Source of the DNA: Thiobacillus sp. 0-1251
Lineage (GTDB): Bacteria > Pseudomonadota > Gammaproteobacteria > Burkholderiales > Thiobacillaceae
Reading direction: 5' to 3'
Assembly: GCA_001899305.1 (NCBI GenBank)
Contig: MKWL01000005.1
Span: forward strand, 37,627 to 101,626
DNA: 64,000 nt
The notes under the pieces: generated by a model
What the model saw: the letters and a program-made list of their open reading frames with translations, nothing else
Told to the model about the DNA's origin: nothing
Database searches by the model: none
Made by a program: the position numbers and the translations under genes
Shown here: piece by piece, positions 26,277 to 35,009 of the stretch
Layout: every line of letters starts with the position of its first letter
Numbering within the stretch: the stretch's first letter is position 1

Positions 26277-27173
26277 CTAAGCCTCCGCCAACTCCTCCAC
26301 CAGATAATCAATAAACACCCGCACCTTCGGACTCAGGTGCCGGTTCGACGGATACACCGCATAAATCCGCGCATCCTGCCCGGGTAGAAACGACGCCAGT
26401 ATCTCCACCAGCCGCCCCGCCCGAATATCCGGCTCCAGCCGGTAACTCGATCCGAGGATGATCCCCAGCCCCGCCATCGCAGCCCGTCGCAGGGCGTCGA
26501 TGTTGTTGGTGGAAAAGTTGCCGCTCACCGGCACGTTGAGAGCACGGCCCTCGCTCACGAACGCCCAGCGGGTGTCACCCGCATCGTCGCTGCGCAGGTA
26601 GCGCAGGCAGTTGTGGTCCGCGAGTTCTTCCGGCCGTTGCGGCGTGCCACGGCGTTGGAGATAGGCGGGTGCGGCGCAAAGCACCTGGCGCACCGCAGCC
26701 AAGGATCGCGCCACCAGCAGTTCGCCGGGTTGGGCGGTGAGGCGCAGGGCGAGGTCGTAGCCGCCATCGACCAGATCCACCACGCGGTCGTCGCACACCA
26801 GTTCCACGCTCACTTCGGGATAGCGCGCCAGGAAGCCCGGCAGCAGCGGGGCGATGCGCAGGCTGCCGAAACCGACGGTCGCGCTGACGCGCAGGTGGCC
26901 GCGCGGCGCTTCATGCAGGCGGCTCACTGCGCGTTCGGCGGCGTCGGCTTCTTCGAGCATGCGCACGCAATGCGCATAGAACGCGGTACCGGCCTCGGTC
27001 AGGCCGAGGCGACGCGTGGTGCGCTGCAGCAGCCGCGCATCCAGCGATTTTTCCAGGCGCGCCACCTGCTTGCTGATGACCGGCGCCGATACGCCCAGCT
27101 TGCGCGCGGTTTCCGAAAAGGACTGGTTCTGGACCACGAGGGTGAAGATGCGGGCAGCTTCCAGGTCGAGCAT
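26277..27173 (-). CDS. LysR family transcriptional regulator
   Basis: This 298-residue protein has an N-terminal winged helix-turn-helix (MLDLEAARIFTLVVQNQSFS, ARKLGVSAPVISKQVARLEK) and a C-terminal substrate-binding domain. Its length and layout fit the LysR family, closest to the 'DNA-binding LysR, LTTR-type with RLLQRTTRRLGLTEAG' group. I start at 27173; the frame extends to 27209 without family support. It is divergent from an EamA transporter and shares with it a T-N11-A site at 27184-27206, so it very probably controls itself and the transporter. The effector is unknown. Confidence 0.93.
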   Translation of the reverse strand: MLDLEAARIFTLVVQNQSFSETARKLGVSAPVISKQVARLEKSLDARLLQRTTRRLGLTEAGTAFYAHCVRMLEEADAAERAVSRLHEAPRGHLRVSATVGFGSLRIAPLLPGFLARYPEVSVELVCDDRVVDLVDGGYDLALRLTAQPGELLVARSLAAVRQVLCAAPAYLQRRGTPQRPEELADHNCLRYLRSDDAGDTRWAFVSEGRALNVPVSGNFSTNNIDALRRAAMAGLGIILGSSYRLEPDIRAGRLVEILASFLPGQDARIYAVYPSNRHLSPKVRVFIDYLVEELAEA

Positions 27174-27183
27174 GGCAGACACT

Positions 27184-27206
27184 ATTGTTAACCCCAGAGA
27201 AACAAT
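27184..27206. promoter_or_regulatory. LysR box (ATTGTT-N11-AACAAT)
   Basis: A perfect 6-bp inverted repeat with an 11-base spacer fits the T-N11-A rule for LysR-type regulators. It lies in the 111-base gap between the divergent lysR and transporter genes, 11 bases upstream of the regulator's start codon, as expected for autoregulation. Confidence 0.7.
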
Positions 27207-27284
27207 CATATGCCTTCCGGGGGGATTTTTAACAAACCTCGAATGGCTACGCTACGCACATCGCATTGTTGCAAGGAGATCACG

Positions 27285-28229
27285 ATGTCCCGCGCTTCGC
27301 TTTTCCAGGCCATGGGCCTGCTGCTGCTCGCCGCCGTCTCCTGGGGCGGCATGTTCCAGGTCGCCAAGCCCCTGCTGCCGCAGATCGACGCGTTCCATAT
27401 GACCGCCATCCGCTATGGGGGCGCCGCCTTTCTCTTCGCCGGCTTGCTGGCCTACCGCGAAGGGCGGGGCGCCTTCCGGCTCGAGGGTCGCGGCATGCTG
27501 CTCTGGCTGTATGGCAGCCTGGGCTTTGCCGGCTTCAACCTGCTCGCGTTCACTGGTCTGGCACACAGCCGGCCCGAGCACGCTGCGGTCATCATGGCGC
27601 TGATGCCCTTGATGACCGCCCTGGTGAACTGGGGCATGCGCGGCATCCGCCCGGCCTCGCACACGCTGGTCGCCATCGCCATCGCCTTGACCGGCGTGGT
27701 GCTGGTGGTGAGCAACGGCCATCTCTCCGCGCTGTCTGCCTCGGGTCAGGTCGGCGGTGACCTGCTGCTGTTGCTCGGCGCGCTGTGCTGGGTGTTCTAC
27801 ACGCTGGGGGCCGCACGCTTCACGCACTGGTCGCCGCTGCGCTATACCACGCTGACCTGTCTGCTGGGTGCGCTGAGCATCTTTGCCGCGACTGCCGCGA
27901 TGACGCGTCTGGGCCACATTCATCCGCCCACCATGGCGGCCGTGCAGGACGGGCTGTGGGCACTGGCCTACATGGTGGTGATCGGCGCGGTGATCGCCGT
28001 GCTGAGCTGGAATGCCGGCATCCGGCAGCTGGGCGCGCTCAACGGCGTGCTGTTCATCAACTTCGTACCGGTATCCGCGTTCGTCATCGGGGTCATCCTC
28101 GGCCATCGTTTCGGGCTTGCCGAACTGGCAGGCGCTGCGTTTGTCATCCTGGCGCTGATATTCAACAGCCTGCTGAGCCAGCGTGCCAGTGCCCGTATGG
28201 CGGTGAACGCGGTGGCGATGGCACGCTGA
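27285..28229 (+). CDS. EamA/DMT superfamily permease
   Basis: This 314-residue inner-membrane protein has about ten hydrophobic segments forming two EamA repeats. It begins MSRASLFQAMGLLLLAAVSWGGM and contains the typical second-repeat segment GALCWVFYTLGAARF. The start at 27285 has AAGGAG eight bases upstream. DMT permeases export amino acids, purines or other metabolites; the substrate cannot be read from sequence. It is divergent from its probable LysR regulator. A strong hairpin follows at 28246. Confidence 0.9.
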   Translation: MSRASLFQAMGLLLLAAVSWGGMFQVAKPLLPQIDAFHMTAIRYGGAAFLFAGLLAYREGRGAFRLEGRGMLLWLYGSLGFAGFNLLAFTGLAHSRPEHAAVIMALMPLMTALVNWGMRGIRPASHTLVAIAIALTGVVLVVSNGHLSALSASGQVGGDLLLLLGALCWVFYTLGAARFTHWSPLRYTTLTCLLGALSIFAATAAMTRLGHIHPPTMAAVQDGLWALAYMVVIGAVIAVLSWNAGIRQLGALNGVLFINFVPVSAFVIGVILGHRFGLAELAGAAFVILALIFNSLLSQRASARMAVNAVAMAR

Positions 28230-28245
28230 CGCACTGGCCATCATT

Positions 28246-28273
28246 GCGGTCGGCCACTACGATGGCCGACCGC
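28246..28273 (+). terminator. Hairpin after the EamA permease gene
   Basis: A perfect 11-bp stem GCGGTCGGCCA / TGGCCGACCGC with a six-base loop starts 17 bases after the permease stop, followed by CCTTTC. The weak T-run makes it a likely but not certain terminator. Confidence 0.6.
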
Positions 28274-28385
28274 CCTTTCAACCTTCTCCCGGAATGCGTG
28301 GTAAGTTGTCGATCTGTAACAGCATCCACGATATCAATACCTTGCGCGTGCACGCCCCGGCATGCCCAGCGCGAGATCGGGGGGA

Positions 28386-31058
28386 ATGTATTTGGATCGG
28401 CAATTCGAAAGTCACCGCATCGGCCTCATCGGTGGCCTCATCCTGATTGTCCTGACGCTCGCCGCCGGCATCGCCGTGTATGCCCTGATGCAGCGACAAG
28501 CGGAGTCCGTCCTCGTCAAAAGCCTGGCCACCGCCCTCCAGAACGACCGCCGCCTGTTCGAAAGCGAGATCAGCTCAGGCGTGACCAATGCGCTGGCTGT
28601 TTCCACCCGCCCTTTCGTGATCCACAACCTGCAGCAGCTGAAGGCGAAGCCGGACAATGAGGCCAGCCGACAAGCCTTGCAGCAGATTGCGGATTCCTTT
28701 CTGCCGATTGGATTCGCCAGTGTCTCCTTTCATGACAGCCATGGCCAGGCAATCGTGTATGCAGGTCATCCGGCGAAAAGCCCGGCGCTCAACGTGCCCC
28801 TCAACACGCAAGCCACATCACATCTGCTGTGGGATGGACAACTGATCCTGCGGGTCGACCATGAGGTCATGGACGAAGGGGGCCACCTCATGGGCACGGC
28901 ACGGACCGAATCCACCCTGCCACGGCTGACGAATGCCATCGCCGAGGCGGGCGTGCTGGGAAAAACCGTGGAGCTCGCCCTGTGCGCCCCGTTGGAAAAG
29001 GACATGCAATGCTTCCCGCTCACCCGGTCGCAACACGTGTTTGCACGCATGGCTCGCACGATAGCCGGGCAGCCGCTGCCCATGAGCCATGCGCTGAAAG
29101 GGGAAACCGGCATTGTATTCACGCAGGATTACCGCCACGAGGACGTGGTCGCCGCCTACACCCCATTGGGCCGCCTGGGGCCCGGCATGGTGCTGAAGAT
29201 CGACCAGGCCGAACTGTTCGGTCCCGTCCGACGACAACTCTGGATCATCGTTCCGCTGCTGGCCCTCCTGGTCGTGACGGGCATTCTCCTGCTGTACGGA
29301 CTGGTGACGCCGCTCGTGCGCAAGCTCGTCCTCTCCAGACGGGAAACCGCGGAGATCAACGCCAGGTTGCGCGATGTGGAGGAACGCTGGCGCTTCGCGC
29401 TGGACAGCACGGGGGCCGGTGTATGGGATCTGGACATTCCAGCCAACCGGATTCTGCTTTCAAGCCGCAGCAAGGCCATGCTGGGATTTGCCGACCATGA
29501 GATCGGCTCCTGCATGGACGACTGGCTGCAGCGCGTTCACCCGGACGACCTGCCCGGCCTGATGGCCGCACGACAACCGCTGCTTGACGGCCGCCGCGAC
29601 ACCTTCGTCCATGAACATCGCAAACGCTGCAAGGACGGCAGCTGGAAATGGATCCAGGCGCATGGCATGGTAGTCACCCGTGATTCGGCCCATGCTCCCA
29701 CGCGCCTGATCGGAACCTACCTCGATGTCAGCGAGCGCAGGCAGGCGGAGGAAACCATCCAGCGCCAGGCCAATTTCGATCCGCTGACGCAGCTGCCCAA
29801 CCGGCGGCTGTTCCTCGACCGCCTGGGCCAGGAAATCATCAAGTCCCAGCGTGCCGATTTTTTCCTGGCACTCCTGCTGGTCGATCTCGACGAATTCAAG
29901 GAGGTCAACGACACGCTGGGGCATGACGTGGGAGACATCCTGCTGCAGGAGGCGGCCCGACGCATCCGCAGTTGCCTGCGCGATGCCGATACGGTCGCGC
30001 GTCTGGGCGGCGATGAATTCACGGTCATCCTGGCCGACCTGTCGGATCGCACCCACATCGAGACCATCGCCCAGAAAATCATCGGACGCCTGGCCGAGCC
30101 TTTTCGTCTCGGCGACGAACTGGCTTACATCACGGCCAGTATCGGCATCACCGTATATCCGGGCGATGCCAACGATATCGACACGCTGTTGAAGCATGCC
30201 GACCAGGCCATGTATGCCGCCAAAAAACATGGGCGCAATCGCTTTTTCTATTTCACCGCGTCGCTGCAGGAAGCCGCCCAGACGCGTCTGAAACTGTCCC
30301 GCGACCTGCGCGAAGCGATTGCCGCCCGGCAATTCGTCGCCCATTTCCAGCCGATCGTCGAGCTGTCCAGCGGCCGCACCTGCAAGGCCGAAGCGCTGCT
30401 GCGATGGCGACATCCCACGCGCGGGCTGGTCAACCCGATGGATTTCATTCCGCTCGCCGAAGAAACCGGACTCATCAACGAAATCGGCGAATGGGTCCTC
30501 ATGGAGTCGGCGCGGCGCGTGCAGGCATGGCGCGATGAATTCGGCGACGATTTCCAGGTCAGCATCAACATGTCGCCCGTGCAGTTCCGGGCGGAAGGGC
30601 GCCCGCGTACCCAGGCATGGCTACGACATCTGCAGGACATCGGATTGCCGGGCACGAATCTTACGATCGAGATCACGGAAAACCTGCTGCTCAATGCGCA
30701 TGCCGACGTCACCGAGCAGCTGCTCGCGTTTCGCGACGCCGGCATCCAGATCGCCATCGACGATTTCGGAACGGGCTATTCCACGCTGTCCTATCTCAAG
30801 CAGTTTCCCATCGACTATCTGAAGATCGACCGGTCGTTCGTGCGCGACATCGAAACGGACCCGAACGACATGGCCCTCTCGAGGGCGATCATCGTCATGG
30901 CGCACGAACTGGGGCTGAAGGTCATCGCGGAGGGCGTGGAAAGCGCCGGGCAGCGCGCCCTGCTGGTCGCAGCAGGGTGCGATTACGCGCAAGGCTATCT
31001 CTACGCCGGGAAACCGCTGCCGCCGGATGAATTCGAGGCCTGGCTGCGGCGCAACTAG
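28386..31058 (+). CDS. Membrane PAS-GGDEF-EAL protein (c-di-GMP turnover)
   Basis: This protein of about 890 residues has a membrane segment near residues 12-35, a large periplasmic sensor region, a second membrane segment near 280-305, a PAS/PAC segment (RWRFALDSTGAGVWDLDIP), a GGDEF domain with intact RLGGDEFTVI, and an EAL domain with KAEALLRWRHP and DDFGTGYSTLSYLKQFP. Both enzymatic motifs look intact, so it may both make and degrade c-di-GMP. An ATG at 28362 would add eight residues; 28386 lies directly after a GGGGGGA. It converges on cynS with only four bases between the stops. Confidence 0.92.
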   Translation: MYLDRQFESHRIGLIGGLILIVLTLAAGIAVYALMQRQAESVLVKSLATALQNDRRLFESEISSGVTNALAVSTRPFVIHNLQQLKAKPDNEASRQALQQIADSFLPIGFASVSFHDSHGQAIVYAGHPAKSPALNVPLNTQATSHLLWDGQLILRVDHEVMDEGGHLMGTARTESTLPRLTNAIAEAGVLGKTVELALCAPLEKDMQCFPLTRSQHVFARMARTIAGQPLPMSHALKGETGIVFTQDYRHEDVVAAYTPLGRLGPGMVLKIDQAELFGPVRRQLWIIVPLLALLVVTGILLLYGLVTPLVRKLVLSRRETAEINARLRDVEERWRFALDSTGAGVWDLDIPANRILLSSRSKAMLGFADHEIGSCMDDWLQRVHPDDLPGLMAARQPLLDGRRDTFVHEHRKRCKDGSWKWIQAHGMVVTRDSAHAPTRLIGTYLDVSERRQAEETIQRQANFDPLTQLPNRRLFLDRLGQEIIKSQRADFFLALLLVDLDEFKEVNDTLGHDVGDILLQEAARRIRSCLRDADTVARLGGDEFTVILADLSDRTHIETIAQKIIGRLAEPFRLGDELAYITASIGITVYPGDANDIDTLLKHADQAMYAAKKHGRNRFFYFTASLQEAAQTRLKLSRDLREAIAARQFVAHFQPIVELSSGRTCKAEALLRWRHPTRGLVNPMDFIPLAEETGLINEIGEWVLMESARRVQAWRDEFGDDFQVSINMSPVQFRAEGRPRTQAWLRHLQDIGLPGTNLTIEITENLLLNAHADVTEQLLAFRDAGIQIAIDDFGTGYSTLSYLKQFPIDYLKIDRSFVRDIETDPNDMALSRAIIVMAHELGLKVIAEGVESAGQRALLVAAGCDYAQGYLYAGKPLPPDEFEAWLRRN

Positions 31059-31062
31059 GGAA

Positions 31063-31506
31063 TCAGTACATCTTGTACGGCAGGAACTTCCCGTTCAGCA
31101 CGATCTTCACCCGATCCCCCTTGGGATCCGGCACGCGCGAAATATCCATCGAGAAATCGATCGCGCTCATGATGCCGTCGCCGAACTCCTCGTGGATCAG
31201 CGACTTGATCGTGATGCCGTAGACCATGATCAGCTCATAGAAGCGGTAGATCAGCGGATCGGTCGGCACGGCGGAAGGCAGGCTGCCCTTGTACGGCACC
31301 ATCTGCAACTGGTCGACCGCGTCGGCCGGGAGGCCGAGCAGCTTGCCGACGGTGGCGGCCTGCTTCTTGTCGAGCGTCATCTGGCCCAGGAGGGCGGCGG
31401 TTGTCCATTCCTTGCTCTGGCCGACTTTCTTGGCGATGTCGGTCCATTTGAGGCCTTTCTTGTGCTTGGCAGCGAGAATGAGATCGGTGACTTCGGTGCG
31501 GGTCAT
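31063..31506 (-). CDS. cynS: Cyanate hydratase (cyanase)
   Basis: This 147-residue enzyme decomposes cyanate with bicarbonate to ammonia and CO2. The catalytic triad aligns with the E. coli enzyme at a constant offset: Arg88 and Glu91 in IYRFYELIMVYG and Ser114 in GIMSAIDFSMD. It lies nine bases downstream of the ABC ATPase gene, so it is the last gene of a transport-and-hydrolysis operon. Cyanate could be met as a product of thiocyanate breakdown in sulfur-oxidising bacteria (inference). Confidence 0.97.
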   Translation of the reverse strand: MTRTEVTDLILAAKHKKGLKWTDIAKKVGQSKEWTTAALLGQMTLDKKQAATVGKLLGLPADAVDQLQMVPYKGSLPSAVPTDPLIYRFYELIMVYGITIKSLIHEEFGDGIMSAIDFSMDISRVPDPKGDRVKIVLNGKFLPYKMY

Positions 31507-31514
31507 GATGGTCC

Positions 31515-32456
31515 TTAGGCGTTGACGAGGTGGATGTGGGGCTTGCCGACGGGCGGCGTGTGGACGACGACCGGCTCGACGTCGGACTCGACGAGGTCGG
31601 CCGGGTCGAACACGGTGGGCGAACTGGGGGCATCGGGCGCATCGCGCAGGCTGCCGAACAGCTTCGAGCGGCTCACCAGGAAATCGACCAGATGGTTGCG
31701 GATCGGATAGTAGTGCGGCTGCTTGTGGATGGCGCTGCGGTCACGCGGACGCGGCAGGGTGTTGTTGACGATCTCGGCGATGCGCGCGTGCGGCCCGTTC
31801 GACATCAGCATGATCCTGTCGGACAGCAGGATGGCTTCGTCGACGTCGTGCGTGATCATGAACACGGTCTGCTGCGTCTCGGCGCAGATTTTCAGCAATT
31901 CGTCCTGGATGACGCCACGCGTGAGCGCATCAAGCGCACCGAAGGGCTCGTCCATCAACAGCATCTTCGGCTCGATGGAAAACGCGCGCGCGATGCCGAC
32001 GCGCTGCTTCATGCCGCCGGACAGCTGCGACGGCAGCTTGTGTTCGGCCCCTTTCAGGCCGACCAGTTCGATGTAGCGCAGGGCATGCTCGCGCACCTGC
32101 TGCTTGTTGCGGGCAGGCCAGCGTGACTTCACGGCGAAGGCGACGTTTTCCAGCACGGTGAGCCAGGGCATCAGTGCATGGCTCTGGAAGATGACGCCGC
32201 GATCGAGGCTGGGACCGGACACTTCGCGACCGTCCATGAACACGTTGCCCAGGCTGGCGCTGTCAAGGCCGGCGAGGATGTTGAGGATGGTCGACTTGCC
32301 GCAGCCGGAATGGCCGGTGACGCAGACGAACTCGCCCTTGTGGATGCGGAAGTTGACGTGATCGAAGACGGTGACCGGCTCGCCTCCGCTCGGGCTGGGG
32401 TAGATGCGCGCCAGGTTCTCGACCTGCAGGAAGGGATGGATGGATGGACTTGTCAT
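31515..32456 (-). CDS. cynD: ABC transporter ATPase, nitrate/cyanate type (NrtD/CynD-like)
   Basis: This 313-residue ATPase has Walker A GHSGCGKST, signature LSGGMKQRVGIARAF, Walker B KMLLMDEPFGALDAL and the switch histidine in MITHDVDEAI. A C-terminal extension of about 50 residues follows the ATPase core. It belongs to the NrtCD/SsuB/TauB group that energises uptake of nitrate, cyanate, sulfonates and similar anions. The gene lies between the permease and cynS, which supports cyanate as substrate. I start at 32456; the longer frame overlaps the permease gene. Confidence 0.92.
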   Translation of the reverse strand: MTSPSIHPFLQVENLARIYPSPSGGEPVTVFDHVNFRIHKGEFVCVTGHSGCGKSTILNILAGLDSASLGNVFMDGREVSGPSLDRGVIFQSHALMPWLTVLENVAFAVKSRWPARNKQQVREHALRYIELVGLKGAEHKLPSQLSGGMKQRVGIARAFSIEPKMLLMDEPFGALDALTRGVIQDELLKICAETQQTVFMITHDVDEAILLSDRIMLMSNGPHARIAEIVNNTLPRPRDRSAIHKQPHYYPIRNHLVDFLVSRSKLFGSLRDAPDAPSSPTVFDPADLVESDVEPVVVHTPPVGKPHIHLVNA

Positions 32457-32472
32457 GGTTGCATTCCCCGAT

Positions 32473-33324
32473 TCATTCCTGATACGCGACGCGCTTGCCG
32501 AGCACGCCGAAGAGGCTGTCGAGCGCCATTCCGACGACACCGATCATGAGGATGGCGAACAGCACGTTGGTGAGCGACAGGTTGTTCCACTCGTTCCACA
32601 CGAAGTAGCCGATCCCGGTGCCGCCGACCAGCATTTCGGCGGCGACGATGACCAGCCAGGCGATCCCCATGGAGATGCGCATGCCGGCGAGGACGGTCGG
32701 CGCGGCGGCCGGCAGGATCACGCGGAAGGCCTTTCGCAGCGGATTCACTTCCAGCGTGCGCGAGACGTCGAGCCAGTCCTTCTTCACGTTGGCGACGCCG
32801 TGCGCGGTATTGATCAGCATTGGCCACAGCGAGCAGATGAAGATGACGAAGATCGACGAAGCCGAGGCGTCCTTGATCGTGTAGAGCGCGAGTGGCATCC
32901 ACGCCAACGGCGAGATCGGCTTCAACAGCTGCACGTAGGGATTGATCGCCTGGTAGACCACGCGCGAGTTGCCGATGGCGAAGCCAAGCGGGATCGCCAC
33001 CACGGCGGCGAGGAAAAAACCGCCGAGCACGCGCGCCAGCGAATAGCCGAGCTGGATGCCGATGCCCTTGTCGTTGGGACCGTTGTCGTAGAACGGGTGG
33101 GACAGCTTGTCCCACACGGTCTGCGCCATCGCCGCCGGCGTGGGGAACCCCGAGGCGGCCTTGGCCCCCCCGCCCCCCATCAGCGCGGCGTATTCAGGGT
33201 CGACGTTGGCAGCGGCCACATGGGTTTCCGGCAGCGTCAGCAGCTGCCAGACCAGCAGGATTGCCGCGAACAACCCGAGCGACAACAAGCCGGCCTTCTG
33301 ACTGAGTGAGAATCGGGTCTTCAT
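32473..33324 (-). CDS. cynB: ABC transporter permease, nitrate/cyanate type (NrtB/CynB-like)
   Basis: This 283-residue inner-membrane permease begins MKTRFSLSQKAGLLSLGLFA and has about six membrane segments and the BPD_transp EAA-type loop (SRTLEVNPLRKAFRVILPAA). The start codon overlaps the stop of the binding-protein gene (ATGA), so the two are translationally coupled. The upstream part of the open frame (to 33837) is a shadow of the binding-protein gene. It works with the ATPase at 31515 and the binding protein at 33321. Confidence 0.92.
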   Translation of the reverse strand: MKTRFSLSQKAGLLSLGLFAAILLVWQLLTLPETHVAAANVDPEYAALMGGGGAKAASGFPTPAAMAQTVWDKLSHPFYDNGPNDKGIGIQLGYSLARVLGGFFLAAVVAIPLGFAIGNSRVVYQAINPYVQLLKPISPLAWMPLALYTIKDASASSIFVIFICSLWPMLINTAHGVANVKKDWLDVSRTLEVNPLRKAFRVILPAAAPTVLAGMRISMGIAWLVIVAAEMLVGGTGIGYFVWNEWNNLSLTNVLFAILMIGVVGMALDSLFGVLGKRVAYQE

Positions 33325-34679
33325 GCGCGTTTGATGGCGAAGGAGTTGAGGTATTCGGCAGGCTTCGCGGGATCGAACACCTTGCCCATGATGGTGTGCT
33401 TCGTGTAGCTCGACGCCGGCGCCTTCAGCCCGATCTCGGCCATGCGCTTCCTCGCATCGGTGGCGCGGAACACGTCTTCGGCGACGGCCTTGTAGCTGAC
33501 CTCGCCCTTGATGTAGTTCCAGCGCTTCAGCTGCGTAAGGATCCACACCGCCATCGACTGCCAGGGGAAAGGATCGAAGTCGACGCGATCCGGCACGTTC
33601 TTCACGCTGCCGAGGCCGTCGGCGAATCGCCCGGTCATGACCTGCTCCAGCACCGGGATGGGCTGGTTGAGATAGTTGGCCGGGGCGATGGCCTCGATGA
33701 TGGCCTTGCGGTTTTCCGGCTTGTGCGCGTAGTCGGTCGCGCTCGCAATCGCCCGGAACAGCGCGGCGTAGGTGTTGGGGTATTCCTTGTAGAAACCCTC
33801 CTTCACGCCGAAGGCACAGCAGGGATGGCCGTCCCACAGGTCGCGCGACAGGGTGTGGATGAAGGCGAAGCCTTCGTATACCGCACGCTGGTTGAACGGC
33901 TCAGGGCCGAGGAAGCCGTCGATGTTGCCGGCGCGCAGGTTGGCCACCATGTCGGGTGGCGGCATCATGCGCAGTTCGACGTCCTTGTCCGGGTCGAGGC
34001 CATGCTCGGCGAGGAAGTAGCGCAACAGCAGGTTGTGGATCGAGTAGTCGAACGGCAGGCCGAACTTCATCCCCTTCCAGTCCTTGGGATTGAGCTTGTC
34101 CTTGTGCTTGAGATGCAGCGTGATGGCCTGGCCGTTGATGTTCTGGATCGTCGCCACGTCGACCGCCTGTTTGGCCGATCCCAGCCCCAGCGACATCGCC
34201 AGCGGCATCGGGGACAGCAGGTGCGACGCGTCGTATTCCTTGTTCTGCACCTTGTCGCGCACGACGGCCCAGCCGGCGGTTTTCTGCAGGCTGACGTTCA
34301 AGCCTTCGCGCTCGTAGAAACCCATGGGTCCCGCCATGATGATGGGCGTGGCGCAGGTGATGGGGACGAAGCCGATCTTGAGATCGGTTTTTTCCAGCTT
34401 GCCTTTTTCCGCCGCCAGCGCCTTGGCGGCGCCCATCGGGAACAAGGTCGAGATCGCCGCCATCGCCGTGCCGGCGCCGACCACGCGCAGGAAATTGCGG
34501 CGCAACTGGTCGTCGGGGAACAGGCCGCGCATCACCGCCGATTCGACCACGCGCGACACGCGCGCATCCTCGTTTTGCATGGCGGCATCATGATCAGCCT
34601 GGCTGTGGTGGCGGCCGCAACTGCATCCTGCACGGTGCAGTGGGATATCGGGGTCAAACGGATTATCAAAACCGGACAT
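33321..34679 (-). CDS. cynA: ABC transporter substrate-binding protein, nitrate/cyanate type (NrtA/CynA-like)
   Basis: This 452-residue binding protein has an unusual N-terminal region: a Cys/His-rich segment (HRAGCSCGRHHSQADHD) comes first, and a twin-arginine-type sequence (RRNFLRVVGAGTAMAAIST) follows around residues 60-80. The latter suggests Tat export or a membrane anchor. The NrtA-like domain follows, with TDLKIGFVPITCATPIIMA. I start at the ATG at 34679, which has GGGAG upstream. It is the first gene of a cynABDS-like operon. Nitrate or nitrite remain possible ligands; cynS downstream favours cyanate. Confidence 0.88.
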   Translation of the reverse strand: MSGFDNPFDPDIPLHRAGCSCGRHHSQADHDAAMQNEDARVSRVVESAVMRGLFPDDQLRRNFLRVVGAGTAMAAISTLFPMGAAKALAAEKGKLEKTDLKIGFVPITCATPIIMAGPMGFYEREGLNVSLQKTAGWAVVRDKVQNKEYDASHLLSPMPLAMSLGLGSAKQAVDVATIQNINGQAITLHLKHKDKLNPKDWKGMKFGLPFDYSIHNLLLRYFLAEHGLDPDKDVELRMMPPPDMVANLRAGNIDGFLGPEPFNQRAVYEGFAFIHTLSRDLWDGHPCCAFGVKEGFYKEYPNTYAALFRAIASATDYAHKPENRKAIIEAIAPANYLNQPIPVLEQVMTGRFADGLGSVKNVPDRVDFDPFPWQSMAVWILTQLKRWNYIKGEVSYKAVAEDVFRATDARKRMAEIGLKAPASSYTKHTIMGKVFDPAKPAEYLNSFAIKRA

Positions 34680-35009
34680 TAAGCGCTCCCATCGGTTGAA
34701 AAAACTTGGCGTCACAACACGTCCGCATGCACCAGCATCGCCGCACCGCGCTCCGGTCTGGTGCATGGCCACCGATTCCGGTTTGCAGCGCGGCGACCGC
34801 TCCAACGCCTGATTGGGCGGGCCTGGAGGAACCCGGCCGAGCGATGCGTCGTGTTGACACCAAAAGCCTTATCAGGAAGCGTGCCAGCCCACACGATCGA
34901 CACTAAGCGGCTGTTTATCCATGGCTTTTCAAGGAATATCCGGAACCGCCTCCAACGTTGGCCCAATTCTTGATTACACAGTGTTGACAAAATGTTTTGA
35001 GGAATCGCC
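34680..35009. other. 330-base divergent intergenic region with a long stem
   Basis: This gap separates the cynABDS-like operon from the NifA-like activator gene. It contains an inverted repeat CATGCACCAG (34726-34735) / CTGGTGCATG (34758-34767) 47 bases upstream of the transporter start, an AT-richer stretch at 34900-35000, and TTGACAAAATGTT at 34984-34996. I see no protein-coding segment; the short open frames here are not family-like. Confidence 0.6.
34984..34996. promoter_or_regulatory. TTGACAAAATGTT motif upstream of the activator gene
   Basis: This 13-mer lies 13 bases before the activator start codon and recurs as TTGACAATTTGTT at 36603-36615, upstream of the sigma-54 promoter of the next operon. 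It contains ACA-N3-TGT symmetry. It may be the activator's own binding site, implying autoregulation. Confidence 0.4.

Noticed and set aside
34872-34886. Possible sigma-54 promoter for the cyanate operon on the minus strand (TGGCACG...)
   Set aside because: The -24 half is perfect but the -12 GC is GA, and it is nearly 200 bases from the start codon.
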